Of a stretch of 64,000 nucleotides of DNA, positions 34,331 to 43,757 are shown in pieces. The notes under the pieces are model-generated. The model saw only the letters and a list, made by a program, of their open reading frames with translations. It was not told the origin of the DNA and searched no databases. Source of the stretch: Methylobacterium sp. BTF04 (lineage in GTDB: Bacteria; Pseudomonadota; Alphaproteobacteria; Rhizobiales; Beijerinckiaceae); NCBI RefSeq assembly GCF_010692745.1, contig NZ_JAAHTB010000012.1, positions 62,001 through 126,000 on the forward strand. The letters run 5' to 3'. The translations under genes and the position numbers were made by a program. The first letter of the stretch is position 1. The number at the start of each line of letters is the position of its first letter.

Positions 34331-37300
34331 TCAGGCGGCCTGGACCTGCCCGTCGGCCCCGTGGATCTTGCGCGGGGTTCCCTTCGGCGGCGCCTTGATC
34401 CGGTACCAGCCGACATAGAGGGCGGGCAGGAAGAACAGGGTCAGGAGCGTCGCGGCCAGGATCCCGCCGATCATCGCGTAGGCCATCGGCCCCCAGAACA
34501 CCTCGCGGGCGATGGGGACGAGGCCGAAGCTCGCCGCCGCCGCCGTCAGCAGGATCGGCCGCATGCGGTGGCAGGTGGCATCCACCACCGCATCCCAGGG
34601 CGCGAGGCCGTCGCGCTCGTATTCGTCGATCTGGGTCACCAGGATCACCGAGTTGCGCACGATGATGCCGATGAGCGCGAGCACGCCCAGGATGGCGACG
34701 AAGCCCATCGGCTTGTTGAACAGCAGCAGCGCCGCCGCGACGCCGATGATCCCGAGTGGGGCCACGCTGGCCACGAGGAACAGCTTCTGGAAGCTCTGGA
34801 GCTGGATCATCAGGAACACCGCCATGGTGAGCAGCATCACCGGCGCCACCGCCGCGATCGGCCCCTGCCCCTTGGCGCTCTCCTCCACGGCGCCGCCCAC
34901 CGCGAGGGTGTAGCCGTCGGGCAGGGCCTTGCGGAAGGCGACGATCTGCGGGTCGAGCTGCGTCACCACCGTCTGCGGCTGGGTGGTGTCGGCGATGGCG
35001 GCCCGGACCGTGATGGTGGGCAGGCGGTCGCGACGCCAGACGATGGGTTGCTCCAGCTCGTAGCCGATGGTGGCGAAGGCGAGCAGCGGCACGACGCTGC
35101 CGTTCGCCAACGGAATCTGCAGGCTCTGGAGGGTGTCCAGCGAGTTGCGCTCCACCGCCTGGGCGCGGCCGACCACGTCGACGAGGTAGATCGAGTCGCG
35201 CACCTGGGTGATCGTACGCCCGCCGACGATGCCGTTGAGCAGGCCGGCGATGTCCTCCGAGGTCACCCCGAGCTGGCGCGCCTTATCCTGGACGATGCCG
35301 ACCTTAAGCACCTTGCCGGGCTCGTTCCAATCCAGGGTCGGGACGTCGAGATGCGGATTGGCGCCGACGATGCTGGCGAGCGCCAGGGCTTGGCTGCGCA
35401 GCTTCTGCAGGTCCGGTCCGCTGATGCGGTACTGCACCGGGCGCCCCACAGGGGGGCCGAGATCGAGGGAATGGATCAGGAAGTCGGTGCCGACGAACTG
35501 GTCGCGAGCGAGCTTTTCGAGCTTCACCTTCATGCGCTCGCGCGCCTCGATCGACGTCGTCTCGATGACGATCTGGCCGAAGAAGGCGTTGCCGAGTTGC
35601 TGGTCGAGAGGCAGGTAGAAGCGCACCGCGCCCTGGCCGACATAGGACGACCAGCGTGCGATCTCGGGGTCGCCCACCAGCGTCGCCTCGAAGCGGTCCA
35701 TCTGGCTCTTGGTCTCGGCGATGCTCGCATTCTGCGGCAGCGTCATGTCGACGAGGAGTTCGGGCCGGTCCGAGGACGGGAAGAATTGCTGCTGCACGAA
35801 GCCCATCCCGACGATCGACAGGGCGAGCAGGCCGACACAGCCGGCCACCGTCACCCAGCGCCAGCGCATGGCGCCGAGCAGGCTGGCGGTGAACATCCGC
35901 ATGAGGCGGCCGGGCTTGCCGTGGTCCTTGTGCTTCATCTGGGCCGGCAGCAGCTTCATGCCGATGAGCGGCGCGAACAGCACCGCCACCACCCACGAGA
36001 CGAGGAGCGAGGCCGCGATCACCACGAACAGCGAGTAGGTGTACTCGCCCGCCGACGAGCCGTTGAAGCCGATGGGGAGGAAGCCCGCCACAGTGACGAG
36101 GGTGCCGGTCAGCATCGGGAAGGCGGTGGAGGTATAGGCGAAGGTGGCCGCTTTCTTGAGCGTGTCGCCGGCCTCCAGCCGCGCGACCATCATCTCCACC
36201 GTGATCATGGCGTCATCGACCAGGAGCCCGAGCGCGATGATGAGGGCGCCGAGCGAGATGCGCTGAAGGGTGACCCCCATCACGTTCATCACCACGAACA
36301 CGATGGCGAGCACCAGCGGGATCGAAAGCGAGACCACGAGGCCGGCGCGCCAGCCCAGGCTGATGAAGCTCACCGCGAGCACGATGACCACCGCTTCCAC
36401 CAGCGCCTTGGTGAAGCCGCCCACCGCCTCCTCGACGATCTTGGGCTGATCCGACACGAGGTGGATGCCAACGCCCACCGGCAACTCGCCTTCGAGGGCG
36501 CGCATCCGCTGCTTCAGGTCGTGGCCGAAGGTGAGCAGGTTCCCCGACGGCTGCATGGCGATGGCGAGGCCGATCGCCGGCTGCCCGTTGAAGCGGAACA
36601 GGTCGGTGGGCGGATCGGTGAAGCCGCGCGAGATCTCGGCGACGTCGGAGAGCCGGAAGAAGCGGTCGTTCACCCGCAGGTTGATCGCCCGCAGGCTGTC
36701 CTCGTCCACGAATTGGCCGCCGACCCGGACGGAGACCCGCTCGGGACCGGCCTGGATCACCCCCGACGGGGCGATGGCGTTTTGCGACTGCAGGGTCTTG
36801 ATGACCGAGTTCATGTCGAGGCCGAGGCCCGCGAGCTTGCGGGTGGAGAAGTCGAGGTAGATCACCTCGTTCTGGGCGCCGAGCAGCTGCATCTTGCCGG
36901 CGCTCGGGACCTTCTTCACCTCGGCGCGGACGCGTTCCACGTAGTCGCGCAGCTGGCGCATGGTCACGCCGTCAGCGGTGAAGGCGTAGACGTTGCCGAA
37001 GACGTCGCCGAATTCGTCGTTGAAGAACGGCCCCTGCATCCCCTGCGGGAAGGTGCCCTGGATGTCGCCGATGCGCTTCCGGACCTGGTAGAAGATCGCC
37101 GGAATGGTCTTGGGCGGCGTGGTCTCGCGCAATTGCACGAACACCGTGGTCTGCCCGGGCGTGGTGTAGCTGCGGCTGAAATCCACCGCGTCGATCTGCT
37201 GGAGCTCCTTCTCGATCCGCTCGGTGACCTGATCGAGGGTGTCGCCGATGGTGGCGCCGGGCCAGCGCGCCTGCACGATCATGGTCTTGATCGCGAAGGG

Positions 37301-37423
37301 CGGGTCTTCCTCGCGGCCGAGCTTCTCGTAGGCGAGGAACCCCGCCACCACCGAGATCAGCATCAGGAACCAGACAAAGGAGCGATGCTCCAGCGCCCAT
37401 TCGGACAGATTGAAGGACTTCAC
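34331..37423 (-). CDS. RND-family efflux permease
   Basis: A 1030-residue resistance-nodulation-division transporter of the inner membrane, twelve helices with two large periplasmic loops. It begins MKSFNLSEWALEHRSFVWFL and contains GLLVDDAMITVEMM in TM4, the Asp-Asp pair of the proton relay. The N-terminus (NLSEWAL, EDPPFAIKTMIVQARWPGAT) is typical of the subgroup that works with two adaptor proteins rather than AcrB. Third gene of a leftward operon with two adaptors (37473-39685); divergent TetR gene adjacent. Likely exports drugs, solvents or fatty compounds. Confidence 0.92.
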   Translation of the reverse strand: MKSFNLSEWALEHRSFVWFLMLISVVAGFLAYEKLGREEDPPFAIKTMIVQARWPGATIGDTLDQVTERIEKELQQIDAVDFSRSYTTPGQTTVFVQLRETTPPKTIPAIFYQVRKRIGDIQGTFPQGMQGPFFNDEFGDVFGNVYAFTADGVTMRQLRDYVERVRAEVKKVPSAGKMQLLGAQNEVIYLDFSTRKLAGLGLDMNSVIKTLQSQNAIAPSGVIQAGPERVSVRVGGQFVDEDSLRAINLRVNDRFFRLSDVAEISRGFTDPPTDLFRFNGQPAIGLAIAMQPSGNLLTFGHDLKQRMRALEGELPVGVGIHLVSDQPKIVEEAVGGFTKALVEAVVIVLAVSFISLGWRAGLVVSLSIPLVLAIVFVVMNVMGVTLQRISLGALIIALGLLVDDAMITVEMMVARLEAGDTLKKAATFAYTSTAFPMLTGTLVTVAGFLPIGFNGSSAGEYTYSLFVVIAASLLVSWVVAVLFAPLIGMKLLPAQMKHKDHGKPGRLMRMFTASLLGAMRWRWVTVAGCVGLLALSIVGMGFVQQQFFPSSDRPELLVDMTLPQNASIAETKSQMDRFEATLVGDPEIARWSSYVGQGAVRFYLPLDQQLGNAFFGQIVIETTSIEARERMKVKLEKLARDQFVGTDFLIHSLDLGPPVGRPVQYRISGPDLQKLRSQALALASIVGANPHLDVPTLDWNEPGKVLKVGIVQDKARQLGVTSEDIAGLLNGIVGGRTITQVRDSIYLVDVVGRAQAVERNSLDTLQSLQIPLANGSVVPLLAFATIGYELEQPIVWRRDRLPTITVRAAIADTTQPQTVVTQLDPQIVAFRKALPDGYTLAVGGAVEESAKGQGPIAAVAPVMLLTMAVFLMIQLQSFQKLFLVASVAPLGIIGVAAALLLFNKPMGFVAILGVLALIGIIVRNSVILVTQIDEYERDGLAPWDAVVDATCHRMRPILLTAAAASFGLVPIAREVFWGPMAYAMIGGILAATLLTLFFLPALYVGWYRIKAPPKGTPRKIHGADGQVQAA

Positions 37424-37472
37424 GAAATGCTCTCGCGTATCGAGGATCGCGGTGGATCGGCGCGGACGCCGA

Positions 37473-38546
37473 TCACGAGGCCTTGTCGAACAGGCGCACG
37501 GCCTGTCCTTCGCTGAGGGTGTGGATTCCGGCCATCACGACACGGTCGCCGGGGGCGAGGCCTTCGGCGATCGTGACGCGGTCGGCATTGCGTTGCGTAA
37601 CGGTGACGGCGCGTTTGACCACGCTCTTACCGTCCGGCGCCACGAGCCAGACGAAGTCGTGGCCGTCCACGGTCAGCACGACGGTGGCCGGGAGAACGAA
37701 GCGCGGCGACAGCGGGCGCGATAGCGACACCGTCAGGGTCGAGCCGAGGCGAAAGGCCGGGGACGGATCGACCAGCGTCATGCGGATGCGCCGGGTCCGG
37801 GTGGTGGGGTCGGCGAACGGCGCGGTCTCGCGCACCTTTGCGGTGGCGGTCACGTCCGGCGCGCTCTGCAGCGCCACGGTGAACAGGGCGTCCTTGGGCA
37901 TGGCGCCGACGAGATCCTCGGGGATGTCGACCACCGCCTCGCGCTCCTCCGGCCGGGCGATGGTCGCCACGGCTTGTCCGGCGCTCAGCACCTGACCGAC
38001 CTCGGCGCTGCGCACGGTGACGACGCCGTCGAAATCGGCACGCAATTCGGTGTAGCCCATCTGGTCGCGGGCCTTCTGCAGGCTCGCCTGGGCCTGGGCG
38101 AGGCGGGCCTGGGCGGTGTCGCGGCTCGCCACCGCACTGTCGAGCTGGGCCTGCGCGACGTTGCCGCCGATCATCAGGCGGCGGCGGCGCGCCTCCGTCG
38201 CCGTGGCGTTCTCGGCCTGGCCTTCGGCATCAGCGAGGTCGGCCTCGGCCCGGGTCATGGCAAAGCGCGTCACCACCGGATCCAAAGCGGCGATGCGTTG
38301 GCCCTTCTTGACCACGTCCCCCATGGTCACGTCGCGGGCGATGACCCGGCCGGCGATCTGGAAGCCGATCTCGGACTGATAGCGCGGCGCGACGAAGCCG
38401 GCGAACGGCCCGAACACCTGTGCGGTGATCGGCTTGGCCACCGTCGTCAGCACCGGGCGGACCGGACCGGGCGGCGCCTCTTCGGCGGGCTGGCAGGCGG
38501 CCAGCACCGTGGCGAGACCGAGCCCGCAGAGCATCACCCGGATCAT
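37473..38546 (-). CDS. RND membrane fusion protein, lipoprotein
   Basis: A 357-residue periplasmic adaptor with a lipoprotein signal peptide (lipobox LAAC at ~residue 18: GLATVLAACQPAEE). HlyD-family order: barrel-sandwich RYQSEIGFQIAGRVIARDV, an alpha hairpin (~90-150), then beta-barrel and membrane-proximal domains ending GDRVVMAGIHTLSEGQAV. Start overlaps the upstream adaptor stop by 4 bp; 49 bp separate it from the permease. Second of two adaptors feeding one pump. Confidence 0.9.
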   Translation of the reverse strand: MIRVMLCGLGLATVLAACQPAEEAPPGPVRPVLTTVAKPITAQVFGPFAGFVAPRYQSEIGFQIAGRVIARDVTMGDVVKKGQRIAALDPVVTRFAMTRAEADLADAEGQAENATATEARRRRLMIGGNVAQAQLDSAVASRDTAQARLAQAQASLQKARDQMGYTELRADFDGVVTVRSAEVGQVLSAGQAVATIARPEEREAVVDIPEDLVGAMPKDALFTVALQSAPDVTATAKVRETAPFADPTTRTRRIRMTLVDPSPAFRLGSTLTVSLSRPLSPRFVLPATVVLTVDGHDFVWLVAPDGKSVVKRAVTVTQRNADRVTIAEGLAPGDRVVMAGIHTLSEGQAVRLFDKAS

Positions 38547-39685
38547 CGGACGGCCTTCGTCAGCGCAGGGTCGATGGTCTCGGCCACCGCGACGGCCTGG
38601 CCCGGTCGCAGAAACTGGATGCCCGCAATCACCACCTCGTCGCCCGGTTCGATTCCGCTCGACAGGGCGATGGTGTTGGGACCGTAGCGCTCGATCACCA
38701 CGGGACGCGGCGCCACCGTACCGCTAGCGGCATCGCGCACCCACACTGCCGGCCCATCATCCCAGCGGTAGAGGGCCGACCAGGGCAGCACGATGGCCGA
38801 GTGCGACTGGAACTTGCCGGTGCCGATCACCACCGCGCCCAGCGCCATGGCGGGCGGGGTCTGCTTCAGCCCGACCTTGACCCGGACAGTGCCGGAGGCA
38901 GCATCGACGCTCGGCGAGATCTCCCGCACCGTGCCCACCGCCTTCACCGTGGAATCGGCCTGCAGCATCACATCGACATTCTTGCTCTCGGGCGGGGCCG
39001 CCAGCACCGCCTCGAACACGTTGAACACCGCGTCGCGCGGGCCGTCCTGGGCCATCGTTAGGACGGTCTGGCCCGCCTGGACCACCTGTCCGACCTCGAA
39101 ACTGCGGCTCAGTACGATTCCGTCGACGCCCGCCTTGAGGTCGGTATACGAGAACTGCTCCTGGGCGGTGCCGAGCGCGGCCTTGGCGGAATCGACCGCG
39201 GCCTGGGTGGTGCGCAATTGCTGTTCGGCATCGTCGAAGCTCGGCCGAGTGGTGTAGCCACTCGCCATCAGGGTTTCCTGACGCTTGAACGCGACCTTGG
39301 CCTGGGTCAGCAGCGCTTCGGCCGAAGTGAGCGCGGCCTGGGCATTGGCGAGGTTGGCGCGCTGTTCCTGCGGGTCGAGCCGGGCCAGCACCTGATCGGC
39401 CCCGACGTGATCGCCGACCTCGACGAGGCGCGTCGCGATCTTGCCGTTGGTGCGGAACGAGACGTTGACCTGGGACTGGGCCTGGATATCGCCGGTGAAG
39501 ATCAGGTCGGCGGCGATGGTGGACCGCTGTGCCACCACGGTCCGTACCAGAGCGAGCGCGGGCTTGCCTTCGACGCCTTTCCCTTCGGCCGCCGATACGG
39601 GCGAGCCGAGCAGAGGGATCAGCGCCGGCAAAGCGACCGCAACGCGCCCCAAGCCGAGGCCCCGAACCGTGTACAGACCGCGCAT
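38543..39685 (-). CDS. RND membrane fusion protein, first adaptor of pump operon
   Basis: A 380-residue HlyD-family adaptor with an N-terminal signal segment (VAVALPALIPLLGSPVSAAEG) but no lipobox. Lipoyl segments VNVSFRTNGKIATRLVEVGD and DLKAGVDGIVLSRSFEVGQ flank the alpha hairpin; it ends GDEVVIAGIQFLRPGQAVAV. First gene of the pump operon, with a TetR-type palindrome 58-71 bp upstream of its start. Sequence differs clearly from the second adaptor, so the pair is not a recent duplication. Confidence 0.9.
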   Translation of the reverse strand: MRGLYTVRGLGLGRVAVALPALIPLLGSPVSAAEGKGVEGKPALALVRTVVAQRSTIAADLIFTGDIQAQSQVNVSFRTNGKIATRLVEVGDHVGADQVLARLDPQEQRANLANAQAALTSAEALLTQAKVAFKRQETLMASGYTTRPSFDDAEQQLRTTQAAVDSAKAALGTAQEQFSYTDLKAGVDGIVLSRSFEVGQVVQAGQTVLTMAQDGPRDAVFNVFEAVLAAPPESKNVDVMLQADSTVKAVGTVREISPSVDAASGTVRVKVGLKQTPPAMALGAVVIGTGKFQSHSAIVLPWSALYRWDDGPAVWVRDAASGTVAPRPVVIERYGPNTIALSSGIEPGDEVVIAGIQFLRPGQAVAVAETIDPALTKAVR

Positions 39686-39742
39686 GCCGCCTTCGCCTCA
39701 ATCCGACTCTATCGATCGAAACTCCTATCTGCTATCTTACCG

Positions 39743-39756
39743 ACCGTCCAGACGGT
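39743..39756. promoter_or_regulatory. TetR-type operator palindrome
   Basis: ACCGTC-CA-GACGGT, perfect 6-bp arms, in the 104-bp gap between the divergent adaptor gene and tetR. Position and symmetry suit repression of both promoters by the adjacent regulator. Confidence 0.65.
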
Positions 39757-39789
39757 TTTTAGAACGTATTCGTTTCAGCGGGGGCTGTG

Positions 39790-40353
39790 ATGACCAAGGC
39801 GCGCACGCGGCGGGACGATCGACCGGAGATCATCCTGGATGCCGCCGAGCGGCTGATCCGGCGATCGGGGACCCGCACGCTGACCATGGACGCGGTCGCG
39901 GCCGAAGCCGCGTTGAGCAAGGGCGGCGTACTGCACCACTACGCCTCGAAGGACGCGCTGATCGCGGCACTCGCCGAGCGCAAGGTCGCGCGCCTGCAGA
40001 GGGAGATCGCCGAGCTCGAAGGGCTGCAGGCACCCGGGCCGGCCGCGATCCCCCTCGCGATGATCGCCCATGCGCGCCGGACCTACGCCGAGGAGGATGG
40101 ATTCCCGCGGGCGCTGCTCCTCGCCAACGCCGAGAGCCCTGAGGTCTGCCCCGGCTTCGGCACCTTCCTCAAGGAACGGCTCGCCACCATGGAGGGCATC
40201 GCGCACCACCCCGGCGACGGCAGAATCCTGACCTTTGCGATCGTGGGGCTGATGCTGGCACGCACGCTCGGCTTCCACAGCCTGGAGGGCGAGGACCTCG
40301 ACCAGACCTTCGCGGCCTTGGAGAATGCCGCACGGGAGCTTCCGCGGACGTAG
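39790..40353 (+). CDS. TetR-family repressor of the adjacent RND pump
   Basis: A 187-residue TetR regulator. N-terminal HTH: ILDAAERLIRRSGTRTLTMD then AVAAEAALSKGGVLHHYASK; the C-terminal ligand domain resembles TetR_C group with LALLLANAESPEVC-like segment. ATG at 39790 chosen over the in-frame GTG at 39787. Divergent from the two-adaptor RND operon across a palindromic operator, so it most likely represses it and itself. Confidence 0.9.
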   Translation: MTKARTRRDDRPEIILDAAERLIRRSGTRTLTMDAVAAEAALSKGGVLHHYASKDALIAALAERKVARLQREIAELEGLQAPGPAAIPLAMIAHARRTYAEEDGFPRALLLANAESPEVCPGFGTFLKERLATMEGIAHHPGDGRILTFAIVGLMLARTLGFHSLEGEDLDQTFAALENAARELPRT

Positions 40354-40356
40354 GTA

Positions 40357-41256
40357 TCAGGCCGCTGCGGCCATCGCCTCGAACACCAGGGCGTGGCGCG
40401 CGGCGAGCGCGTCGACGTCGTTGGAATAGCCCCCGCCGATCACCGCCACGAGGGGAATGCCGCGACGGCGCGCCTCCCCGACGACGAACCGGTCGCGCGC
40501 GGCGAGTCCGGCATCGGTGAGCGCGAGCCGCCCGAGCCGGTCGTCCCGGTGCGGATCGACGCCGGCATTGTAGAACACGAGGTCGGGTCTGATCCGGTCG
40601 AGCAGCGGGCCGACATGCGCCTCCAGCGCATCGCGGTATCCGGCATCGTCGAGCCCATCGGGCAACCCGACGTCGCGGTCACCGGCGATCTTGTGCGTCG
40701 GGTAGTTCTTCTCCGCATGCAGCGACAGCGTGAACAGGTCGGGGCTGGTGCTCAGGCAATCGGCGGTGCCGTCGCCCTGATGCACGTCGCAATCGACCAC
40801 GAGGGCGCGCGCGATGGTGCCCTCGCGCTGCAGGGCGCGGGCGGCGATGGCGACATCGTTGAAGATGCAGAACCCGGCCCCCGAATCGCGCCGGGCGTGG
40901 TGGCTGCCGCCGGCGGTGCTGCCCGCTAGCCCATGGATAAGAGCGAGACGCGCGGCGAGCAGAGTCCCACCGACGGAGGCGCACGAACGGGCGACGACGC
41001 TGGCCTCCACCGGCAGGCCGATTGCCCGCTCGATAGGAGGCGGCACCGCGAGCGCCAGCACGGCCTCGACATAGGTACGGTCATGCGCGCCGGCGATGAG
41101 ATCGGCATCGGCCGGCTCCGGGCGCACGAATCCGTTGGGTGCAAGGCCGCGCGCGGCCAGGATCTCGGCGAGGCGGCCGTATTTGCGCATGGGGAAGCGA
41201 TGCCCGTCCGGCAGGTTCGCCTGATAGGCCGGATGGAAGACGATGGGCAGCGTCAC
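40357..41256 (-). CDS. Histone-deacetylase-family (class II) amidohydrolase
   Basis: A 299-residue zinc-dependent deacetylase of the arginase/HDAC fold, like acetylpolyamine or acetoin-utilisation-type hydrolases. Motifs: AGAHDRTYVEAV, GGSHHARRDSGAGFCIFND (His-His charge relay), DCDVHQGDGT (zinc Asp/His) and YNAGVDPHRDDRLG (second zinc Asp). Substrate may be an acetylated polyamine or another small amide. ATG overlaps the FAD-oxidoreductase stop by 4 bp, so they form a two-gene operon. Convergent with tetR (3-bp gap). Confidence 0.9.
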   Translation of the reverse strand: MTLPIVFHPAYQANLPDGHRFPMRKYGRLAEILAARGLAPNGFVRPEPADADLIAGAHDRTYVEAVLALAVPPPIERAIGLPVEASVVARSCASVGGTLLAARLALIHGLAGSTAGGSHHARRDSGAGFCIFNDVAIAARALQREGTIARALVVDCDVHQGDGTADCLSTSPDLFTLSLHAEKNYPTHKIAGDRDVGLPDGLDDAGYRDALEAHVGPLLDRIRPDLVFYNAGVDPHRDDRLGRLALTDAGLAARDRFVVGEARRRGIPLVAVIGGGYSNDVDALAARHALVFEAMAAAA

Positions 41257-42251
41257 GCCAAATCCGCGCCGATCCGGGCCGCCAGCGCGCGGCCGCTATC
41301 GAAGGCCGCCTCGATCCGGGGGCCGAGGCAACCATCGCCGCAGACGCCGAGCCGCAAGGCGGGATCGTAGAGGCAGGGCTCGCCCAGCGTCGTTTCCAAC
41401 AGGGCGTAGCGCCACCGATGCGCGCGGGCATAGGCCGGTGTCAGAGGGCGGCCGGCATGGCGGGCGAGCGCGGCGAGCAAGGCCGTTTGGACACGCTCCG
41501 CATCCTCCTCGAGATGAGCCCGCGACCAGTCGGGGGTGGCGTGGATGACGAGGCGCGTACCGCTCCCCCGACGACCCGGCTTCTCGTCCTCGCGAAACAC
41601 CGTGCCGACCGGCCCATCGGCATCGACAAGGTCCGATCCGGGTAGATCGCACGCACCGTCGAGGGCGACCATCAGTGTCCAGCACGGCGCATAGGTGGGA
41701 CGCTCGATTCCCGGCAGGGACAGGCCGCTGGTATCGAGCAAGCGGATCACCTGCGGCGTCGGAAAGCTGATCGCCACGGCATCGAATGCCTCCTCCACCG
41801 CGGTCTCCGTGACCGTCAGGTGCCATCGCGACCCTTTCCGGACGAGCGCCGTCACGGTGTGGCCGGGCCTGACATCGAGCCCGGCGAGCAGGTCGCGCAC
41901 CGGCGCGGTCATGCCGGGCGTCCCGACCCATCGGCCGGTCTCACCCCAGGGCGCGACGATCCCGCGCGTGTGCCAATCGGCGAGCGCAGCGGCGAAATCC
42001 GGTCCGTGCGCGCGCATGAACTGCGCCCCGTGATCGAAGGCGAACCCATGGTCGGCCACGCGCCGTGTGGCCATGCGGCCACCGATGCCGCGCCCCTTGT
42101 CGAGCACCGTCACGGCGAGCCCGGCCTGGGTCAGTCTTCGGGCCGCGATGGCCCCCGCCATCCCGGCTCCCAGAATTGCCACCCGCCCCGGCTCACCCAC
42201 GCTGTCATCTCCCCGAGACGCGGCGCCGGCGGCCACGCATCCGGCTGTCAT
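41253..42251 (-). CDS. FAD-dependent amine oxidase/renalase-like oxidoreductase
   Basis: A 332-residue (maximum) flavoprotein with the dinucleotide fold VAILGAGMAGAIAARRLTQAG, the downstream KGRGIGGRMATRR motif and FDHGAQFM, all typical of renalase-like and small FAD amine-oxidase proteins; the C-terminal FAD motif is VCGDGCLGPRIEAAFDSG. The start could be the ATG at 42251 or a GTG at 42200, only five residues before the FAD motif. Coupled by a 4-bp overlap to the HDAC-like gene. Substrate unknown. Confidence 0.85.
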   Translation of the reverse strand: MTAGCVAAGAASRGDDSVGEPGRVAILGAGMAGAIAARRLTQAGLAVTVLDKGRGIGGRMATRRVADHGFAFDHGAQFMRAHGPDFAAALADWHTRGIVAPWGETGRWVGTPGMTAPVRDLLAGLDVRPGHTVTALVRKGSRWHLTVTETAVEEAFDAVAISFPTPQVIRLLDTSGLSLPGIERPTYAPCWTLMVALDGACDLPGSDLVDADGPVGTVFREDEKPGRRGSGTRLVIHATPDWSRAHLEEDAERVQTALLAALARHAGRPLTPAYARAHRWRYALLETTLGEPCLYDPALRLGVCGDGCLGPRIEAAFDSGRALAARIGADLA

Positions 42252-42329
42252 ACGACTGAAACAGCACGCCTGTTAGGCCCCTCGGTATCGGGGTGCGATG
42301 CGCCGCACCGGATGTGGGAGACGCTGCGG

Positions 42330-43475
42330 ATGCTCGACGACGCCGAGACCGGCATGGTCCTCGCCCTGTCATTGTGTGCGGCTCTGACGCTGATCAACCT
42401 CGCGAGCCTCGCGCTGGCGGCGCGCCGGATCGGCCGGCGCCACGGCACCTCCGCTTTCCCGCAAGGCGCGGCGATCTCGCTGGTGCGTCCGGTCTGCGGC
42501 CTGGAGGCGTTCAGCGAGGAGATGCTGACGCGCGGCTTCCAGCTCGCCTATCGCGACTACGAGATCATCTTCTGCGTCGCCGACCGCGCCGACCCGATCA
42601 TCCCGTTGCTCGAACGCCTGAGGGCGCTGCACGCCCACGTACCGACCCGAATCATCATCGGCGACGAGCGGGTCAGCGACAATCCGAAGCTCAACAATTG
42701 CGTGCGTGGCTGGGAGGCGGCGCGGCACGACTGGGTGGTGCTCGCCGATTCCAACGTGCTGATGACGCCCGACTACCTGCAGCGGCTCCAGGCGCCGTGG
42801 CGTGGCGATACAGGGCTCGTCTGTTCGACGCCCATCGGCGCACGCCCGCACAATTTTGGCGCCGAGCTCGAATGCGCCTTCCTCAACACCCTGCAGGCGC
42901 GCTGGCAATATGCCGGCGAGGCCCTCGGCCTCGGCTTCGCCCAGGGCAAGAGCATGCTGTGGCACAAGCCGTTCCTGGAGGCGCGCGGCGGCATTCGGGC
43001 GCTGGCCGCCGAGATCGCCGAGGATGCGGCCGCGACCAAGCTGGTGCGGGCGGCCGGTGCCCGCGTCCACCTCGTGGCCTCGCCCTTCGAGCAGCCGCTG
43101 GGGCGCCGGTCGTTCCGTGAGGTCTGGTCGCGCCAGTTGCGCTGGGCGCGCCTGCGCCGGGTGACGTTCCCGCTGTTCTTCGCGCCCGAGATCGGTACCG
43201 GACCGGTGCTGCCCTTCGCCATCGCCTTCGCGTGCGTGCCGACCCTCCCGGTCGCGGCGGGTCTGATCGGGCTCACCGCCCTCTGGTACGGGGCGGAACT
43301 CGCCCTGGCCGTCCGCGCCGGCTGGCACCATTCGGCGCGCCTCGTCCTGGCGTTCCTGGTGCGCGATACGGTGATCCCCGCCGTCTGGGCGAGCGCCTGG
43401 ATCCAGAGCGCCATCGTCTGGCGCGGCAACGCGATGGATATCCGACCCAAGGTCGCGCGCCCCACCCCGGCCTGA
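42330..43475 (+). CDS. GT21/ceramide-glucosyltransferase-like membrane glycosyltransferase
   Basis: A 381-residue GT-A glycosyltransferase anchored by an N-terminal helix (LALSLCAALTLINLASLAL) and C-terminal hydrophobic segments. The GT2/GT21 signature appears as the D1 region (CVADRADP), D2 ADSNVLM, D3 EIAEDAAATKLV and the (Q/R)xxRW motif RQLRWARLRR. Related to ceramide glucosyltransferase and to hopanoid HpnI, so a lipid acceptor is likely. ATG at 42330 has GGGAG upstream; ATG at 42312 is the alternative. No hopanoid genes are adjacent. Confidence 0.85.
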   Translation: MLDDAETGMVLALSLCAALTLINLASLALAARRIGRRHGTSAFPQGAAISLVRPVCGLEAFSEEMLTRGFQLAYRDYEIIFCVADRADPIIPLLERLRALHAHVPTRIIIGDERVSDNPKLNNCVRGWEAARHDWVVLADSNVLMTPDYLQRLQAPWRGDTGLVCSTPIGARPHNFGAELECAFLNTLQARWQYAGEALGLGFAQGKSMLWHKPFLEARGGIRALAAEIAEDAAATKLVRAAGARVHLVASPFEQPLGRRSFREVWSRQLRWARLRRVTFPLFFAPEIGTGPVLPFAIAFACVPTLPVAAGLIGLTALWYGAELALAVRAGWHHSARLVLAFLVRDTVIPAVWASAWIQSAIVWRGNAMDIRPKVARPTPA

Positions 43476-43527
43476 ACGGCTAAAGGCAACGCTCCTGCTC
43501 TGTCACGGAGTGGGATCTGTCGACGCG

Positions 43528-43612
43528 TGGTGCGGGCGGTCGGAATCGAACCGACACTCCTTGCGGAACCGGATTTTGAATCCGGCGCGTCTACCAATTC
43601 CACCACGCCCGC
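43528..43612 (-). tRNA. tRNA-Leu (anticodon CAA)
   Basis: An 85-nt cloverleaf with CCA encoded at its 3' end (43528-43530 on this strand). The acceptor stem GCGGGCG pairs with CGCCCGC; the anticodon arm CCGGA-TTCAAAA-TCCGG places CAA in the anticodon; a long variable arm and the T-arm GTCGGTTCGATTCCGAC confirm a class II tRNA. Reads UUG. No integrase is adjacent. Confidence 0.95.
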
Positions 43613-43757
43613 AGCGCACGCCTCATGGCACACCTTCGCGATTCGGGCCAGAGGCGTTTTCTCGCGGGGGGATGTCGCTGGTGCGCTCGCCACGTCCCCT
43701 TCGGTATGCTCAAACAGCGCCGCTTCCCGCCACGAGAACCCCGGACCGAGACCGCCC

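Noticed and set aside
34361..37516. 1051-codon plus-strand frame opposite the RND permease
   Set aside because: His/Asp/Glu/Arg-rich antisense shadow of a clearly recognised transporter gene.
43528..43612. tRNA-Leu as an island attachment site
   Set aside because: No integrase or direct repeat of the tRNA end is adjacent; flanks are ordinary chromosomal genes.
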